Source: Cohaesibacter sp. (lineage in GTDB: Bacteria > Pseudomonadota > Alphaproteobacteria > Rhizobiales > Cohaesibacteraceae). From it: DNA of 64,000 nucleotides. Below are positions 61,333-64,000 of the stretch, one piece after another. The position numbers and the translations under genes were made by a program. The notes beneath the pieces are model-generated. The model made no database searches and was not told the origin of the DNA. It was given only the letters and a program-made list of their open reading frames with translations. The DNA lies in assembly GCA_025800105.1 (NCBI GenBank), contig JAOXSG010000131.1:1-64000 (forward strand). The letters are read 5' to 3'. Positions within the stretch are counted from its first letter, which is position 1; each line of letters opens with the position of its first letter.

Positions 61333-62868
61333 ATGGGCAAGGCTCAGATGTCGGCGCAAATATATGCCATGAATTGGGATCAGGATGGTCGCCATACAGG
61401 CTTGCATTATGGCCTGTTGCTGGTGGTTTATGCTTTTTATGGCTATCAGGTTTGTCCGTTTCTGGAACAATTGGGCATGGTGGAATTGCTCTCTCCTGTT
61501 GCAGTCATGTTGGCGTTTCAGCTGACTTTGCGCCATTTTGGAAAGCAAAAACTGGCTTCTTTGGACATTGCTCAGCGGGTGCGGGCGCTGTTCTGGATGG
61601 ATCTTGGCCTTTTTGCTTTGGGTGGCTGTGCTCTGGCATTTTTCAATCTGTTTGCCCATGGGTTTCCGCTGGATAGTGGGGCCAAGATTTTGGTGCTGTT
61701 TCTGTTTGGTGGCTTCTATGTCTCTTTGGATCTGGCATTGGAGCGCGAATATCGATTGGGCCAATATCTTGGCTCCATTGGTGCGCCTTTTCCGCTGTCT
61801 GTGCGCTATTTGTCGGTTCAGAAGAAATTTGCCCTTTTCTCCAGTGCCAATATGGTGATTTTGGCCAGTGTTTGCCTGCTTGTGGTCTATAAAGATCTGC
61901 ATTGGATTGTTGCCTCTATGCCGGATATGCAAATGGCGCAATTGGCGATTATGGCTGAGATCGTGTTTGTTGTTGCGGTGATTGGGGCCTATATTTTGCG
62001 GGTCATTCGTCAATATTCGCGCAATCTGGATGCCACCTTGCGCGCTGAGACCGGTGGTTTGCAAAGGGTGGCTGATGGCAATTTGAAAGCCAGTATTCCT
62101 GTGACAACCAATGATGAATTTGGCCATATGGCCAAATTGACCAATCAGATGATTGGCCAATTGCGGCAATCGCGCGATGATCTGGTGCGCACGCAAGATG
62201 TGACCATGATGGGCTTGATTTCTTTGGCGGCCAAACGGGACAATGAAACGGGTTTGCATTTAAAGCGCACACAAACCTATGTGGCGATGCTGGCGCGGGC
62301 CTTGCGGCAAAAAAGCCCTGATTTGGGCTCGGTCCTTAGCGATGAAAAGATTGAGCTGCTTTATAAATCGGCGCCTTTGCATGACATTGGTAAGGTTGGG
62401 GTGCCCGATCATATTCTTAAAAAACCAGGTAAACTGGACGATGATGAATTTGCCATCATGAAAACCCATGCCGAGATTGGGGCGCAAGCGTTAGAAGAAG
62501 CCGAGAAAGCTTTGGGGGGCTGTTCCTTCCTGTCGATGGCGCGCGAAATTGCGGCAACCCATCATGAAAAATGGGATGGCTCTGGATATCCGAACGGCTT
62601 GAAAGGCAAAGATATTCCGCTATCAGGTCGCTTGATGGCTGTTGCCGATGTTTATGATGCCTTGCGTTCGCCTCGTGTCTATAAGCCCGGTTTTAGTCAT
62701 TCCAAAGCCATGGCGATTATTCTGGAAGGCAAGGGCCAGCATTTTGACCCGGATTTGGTCGATGTGCTGGTGTCGATTGAAGCAGAGATTGAAGCTTTGT
62801 CTGACGATATGGCTGATGCTGTTGACGCGCCATCAGAGGAGATCAAGGCCAGTGGCGCTGCTGCCTGA
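61333..62868 (+). CDS. Membrane HD-GYP c-di-GMP phosphodiesterase
   Basis: The protein has 511 residues. Six membrane helices fill residues about 25-230, followed by a HAMP-like linker (AETGGLQRVADGNLKASIPVTTNDEFGHMAKLTN). The HD-GYP domain follows: LHDIGKVGVPDHILKKPGKL (His350/Asp351), HAEIGAQALE, HHEKWDGSGYPNGLKGKDIPL (GYP at 418-420) and RLMAVADVYDAL. All metal ligands and the GYP motif are present, so it should hydrolyse c-di-GMP. A terminator follows. The sensed signal is unknown. Confidence 0.92.
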   Translation: MGKAQMSAQIYAMNWDQDGRHTGLHYGLLLVVYAFYGYQVCPFLEQLGMVELLSPVAVMLAFQLTLRHFGKQKLASLDIAQRVRALFWMDLGLFALGGCALAFFNLFAHGFPLDSGAKILVLFLFGGFYVSLDLALEREYRLGQYLGSIGAPFPLSVRYLSVQKKFALFSSANMVILASVCLLVVYKDLHWIVASMPDMQMAQLAIMAEIVFVVAVIGAYILRVIRQYSRNLDATLRAETGGLQRVADGNLKASIPVTTNDEFGHMAKLTNQMIGQLRQSRDDLVRTQDVTMMGLISLAAKRDNETGLHLKRTQTYVAMLARALRQKSPDLGSVLSDEKIELLYKSAPLHDIGKVGVPDHILKKPGKLDDDEFAIMKTHAEIGAQALEEAEKALGGCSFLSMAREIAATHHEKWDGSGYPNGLKGKDIPLSGRLMAVADVYDALRSPRVYKPGFSHSKAMAIILEGKGQHFDPDLVDVLVSIEAEIEALSDDMADAVDAPSEEIKASGAAA

Positions 62869-62880
62869 TTGACTGTTAGA

Positions 62881-62915
62881 AAAAGCCGCGTTTGAAAGCA
62901 AAACGCGGCTTTTAT
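62881..62915 (+). terminator. Intrinsic terminator between convergent genes
   Basis: AAAAGCCGCGTTT (62881-62893) and AAACGCGGCTTTT (62901-62913) pair perfectly across a seven-base loop, with T residues after it and A residues before it. It serves the HD-GYP gene and probably the opposite oxidoreductase. Confidence 0.92.
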
Positions 62916-62920
62916 TTTGT

Positions 62921-64000
62921 CTATTCCTTGATGCTCTGGCGGGTTCCTGTCTTGGCAGCGTCTGCAATGGCATGAATTACTTTTTCAAATTCCAGTGCGG
63001 CTTCGAAATCTGGTTGTGCTTTGCCATCCTTTGTAATTGCATCTAAAAACCCGGCCAATTCGATGACTTTAAGCTCGTTAAAGCCAAGGCCATGGCCAGC
63101 GGCTGGGCTGAAATTTTGGTAAGGGGTGTGGGCTGGTCCTGCCAAAATGGTTTTGAAGCCTTGGGAGCCAATCGGGCCTTCATTTTGATAAAGTTGCAGC
63201 TCGTTAAAGCGCTCTTGGGTGAAGGCGAGCATTCCCTTATCGCCGTGAATTTCCCAGATTAGATGGTTTTTGCGCCCCCATGCGGAGCGGGAGCTGGAAA
63301 AAGTGCCGGTGATGCCATTTTCAAAGCGCAATAAGGCGCTGGCAATGTCTTCATTTTCGACCTTACCGACCCCATTGCCATCGGGCATTGGGCGGGTTGG
63401 ATAGACGGTTTGCATATCGGCAACAAGGCTCTCAATGGGGCCGACCAGCTCATAGGCGACACTGACCAGATGGCAACCCAAATCGCCAAGGGTGCCAAGG
63501 CCTGCATCAGCCTTTGTGGCGCGCCATGTCCATGGCAGGGCAGGGTCTGCCTGATAATCTTCGTCAACCACCCCTCGGAAATGCAGCAAGCGACCAATAG
63601 CGCCGCTCTGAATGAGGCGTTTGGCTTCCTGAATGATGGGGTTTTTGAGATAATTATAGCCGACTTGGGTTTTGACGCCGGCTGTGCGGGCAGCGTCTGT
63701 CATTTCCTGCGCATCTTGCAAGGTGAGGGCAAGGGGTTTTTCACACCAGACATGTTTTCCCGCCTTGATGGCTTCCAAGGCCATTTCCTTGTGGAATTTG
63801 TTGGGCGTGGTGATGGAGACGATGTCGATATCAGGGTCAGTGACCAGCTCTTGCCACTTGTCTGTATGGCGGGCAAAGCCGAATTGCTCGGCAAAGGTTG
63901 CGGCTCTATCCAATGGCAATTCGCAGAGCATTTCCAGTTTCAGATCTGGCAAATTGCCAAAGACGGCTTTGGCATTGCGATAGGCCAGGGCATGGCATTT
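62921..64000 (-). CDS. Gfo/Idh/MocA-family oxidoreductase, N-terminus cut by the window
   Basis: At least 359 residues are visible and the frame runs to the window edge; the usual N-terminal NAD-binding GxGxxG would lie just outside. The sequence KCHALAYRNAKAVFGNLPDLKLEMLCEL, then DIDIVSITTPNKFHKEMALEAIKAGKHVWCEKPLALT, gives the conserved EKP motif of this family. The C-terminal beta-sheet domain has DLGCHLVSVAYELVG with the catalytic-type D/H pair. These enzymes oxidise sugars or polyols such as inositol with NAD(P). The substrate is undetermined. Confidence 0.88.
   Translation of the reverse strand, partial: KCHALAYRNAKAVFGNLPDLKLEMLCELPLDRAATFAEQFGFARHTDKWQELVTDPDIDIVSITTPNKFHKEMALEAIKAGKHVWCEKPLALTLQDAQEMTDAARTAGVKTQVGYNYLKNPIIQEAKRLIQSGAIGRLLHFRGVVDEDYQADPALPWTWRATKADAGLGTLGDLGCHLVSVAYELVGPIESLVADMQTVYPTRPMPDGNGVGKVENEDIASALLRFENGITGTFSSSRSAWGRKNHLIWEIHGDKGMLAFTQERFNELQLYQNEGPIGSQGFKTILAGPAHTPYQNFSPAAGHGLGFNELKVIELAGFLDAITKDGKAQPDFEAALEFEKVIHAIADAAKTGTRQSIKE

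Noticed and set aside
1..64000. CRISPR array or insertion sequence
   Set aside because: I saw no regularly spaced direct repeats and no DDE transposase. The only recombinases are the two serine enzymes.

Overview
The window is a piece of an alphaproteobacterial chromosome. Order Hyphomicrobiales (Rhizobiales) is the best guess, from the gene neighbourhood patatin / hisI / folE / NifU-like scaffold / yidD / thrS, from the BA14K, DUF3126, DUF2336 and DUF2783 proteins, and from two-domain PilZ and PAS regulators. The genus cannot be fixed from the sequence. Both ends cut genes: a xanthine-guanine phosphoribosyltransferase on the left and a Gfo/Idh/MocA oxidoreductase on the right.

Region 1 (about 0.5-17.6 kb) is an accessory, integrated mobilizable element placed against the 3' end of tRNA-Leu(UAA). 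A large serine recombinase, now frameshifted, reads into the tRNA gene itself. Next comes a load of poorly known genes: a DUF4384-like protein, a zinc metallopeptidase / HEPN operon, a stretch with four hairpins, and an AT-rich cassette of three membrane proteins and a Coq4-like protein. Then follows a plasmid-like backbone: ArdA antirestriction protein, a HigBA-type toxin-antitoxin pair with a palindromic operator, a resolvase with a paired inverted repeat, a membrane protein, a VirD4-like coupling protein, a relaxase broken by an in-frame stop codon, and MobC. No mating-pair genes are visible, so the element could only have been mobilized by a helper, and the broken recombinase and relaxase suggest it is now fixed in place.

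Region 2 (17.7-26.0 kb) is a compact nonribosomal peptide cluster read from the minus strand. Almost every domain is its own protein: phosphopantetheinyl transferase, an unrecognised 100-residue protein, adenylation, carrier-methyltransferase, condensation, MFS exporter, carrier, adenylation. It predicts a small two-residue product with one methylation. No thioesterase is seen. A solo LuxR-type regulator lies next to it, across an AT-rich intergenic region.

Region 3 (27.5-38.0 kb) mixes a glycosyltransferase-like protein with a set of genes that suggests aromatic-compound catabolism: MarR regulator, VOC-fold protein, class A flavin hydroxylase, DUF2783, a second flavin monooxygenase, two alpha/beta hydrolases and an enoyl-CoA hydratase. 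A large nested palindrome sits in front of the first hydroxylase.

Region 4 (38-64 kb) is ordinary chromosome: cysE, gamma-carbonic anhydrase, transglutaminase-like peptidase, PilZ and PAS proteins, a probable small RNA, rhomboid protease, CBS protein, patatin, hisI, folE, Fe-S scaffold, yidD, thrS, a secreted low-complexity protein, nitroreductase, flavin reductase, CitE-like lyase, MaoC dehydratase, lytic transglycosylase, DUF2336 protein, an Hpt/receiver pair, NAD kinase, cutA and an HD-GYP protein. Several strong intrinsic terminators mark the transcription units.

The best candidates for something undescribed are the 6.3-9.7 kb membrane/Coq4-like cassette, the 3.4-5.7 kb metallopeptidase-HEPN operon, and the split NRPS operon with its orphan 100-residue protein.
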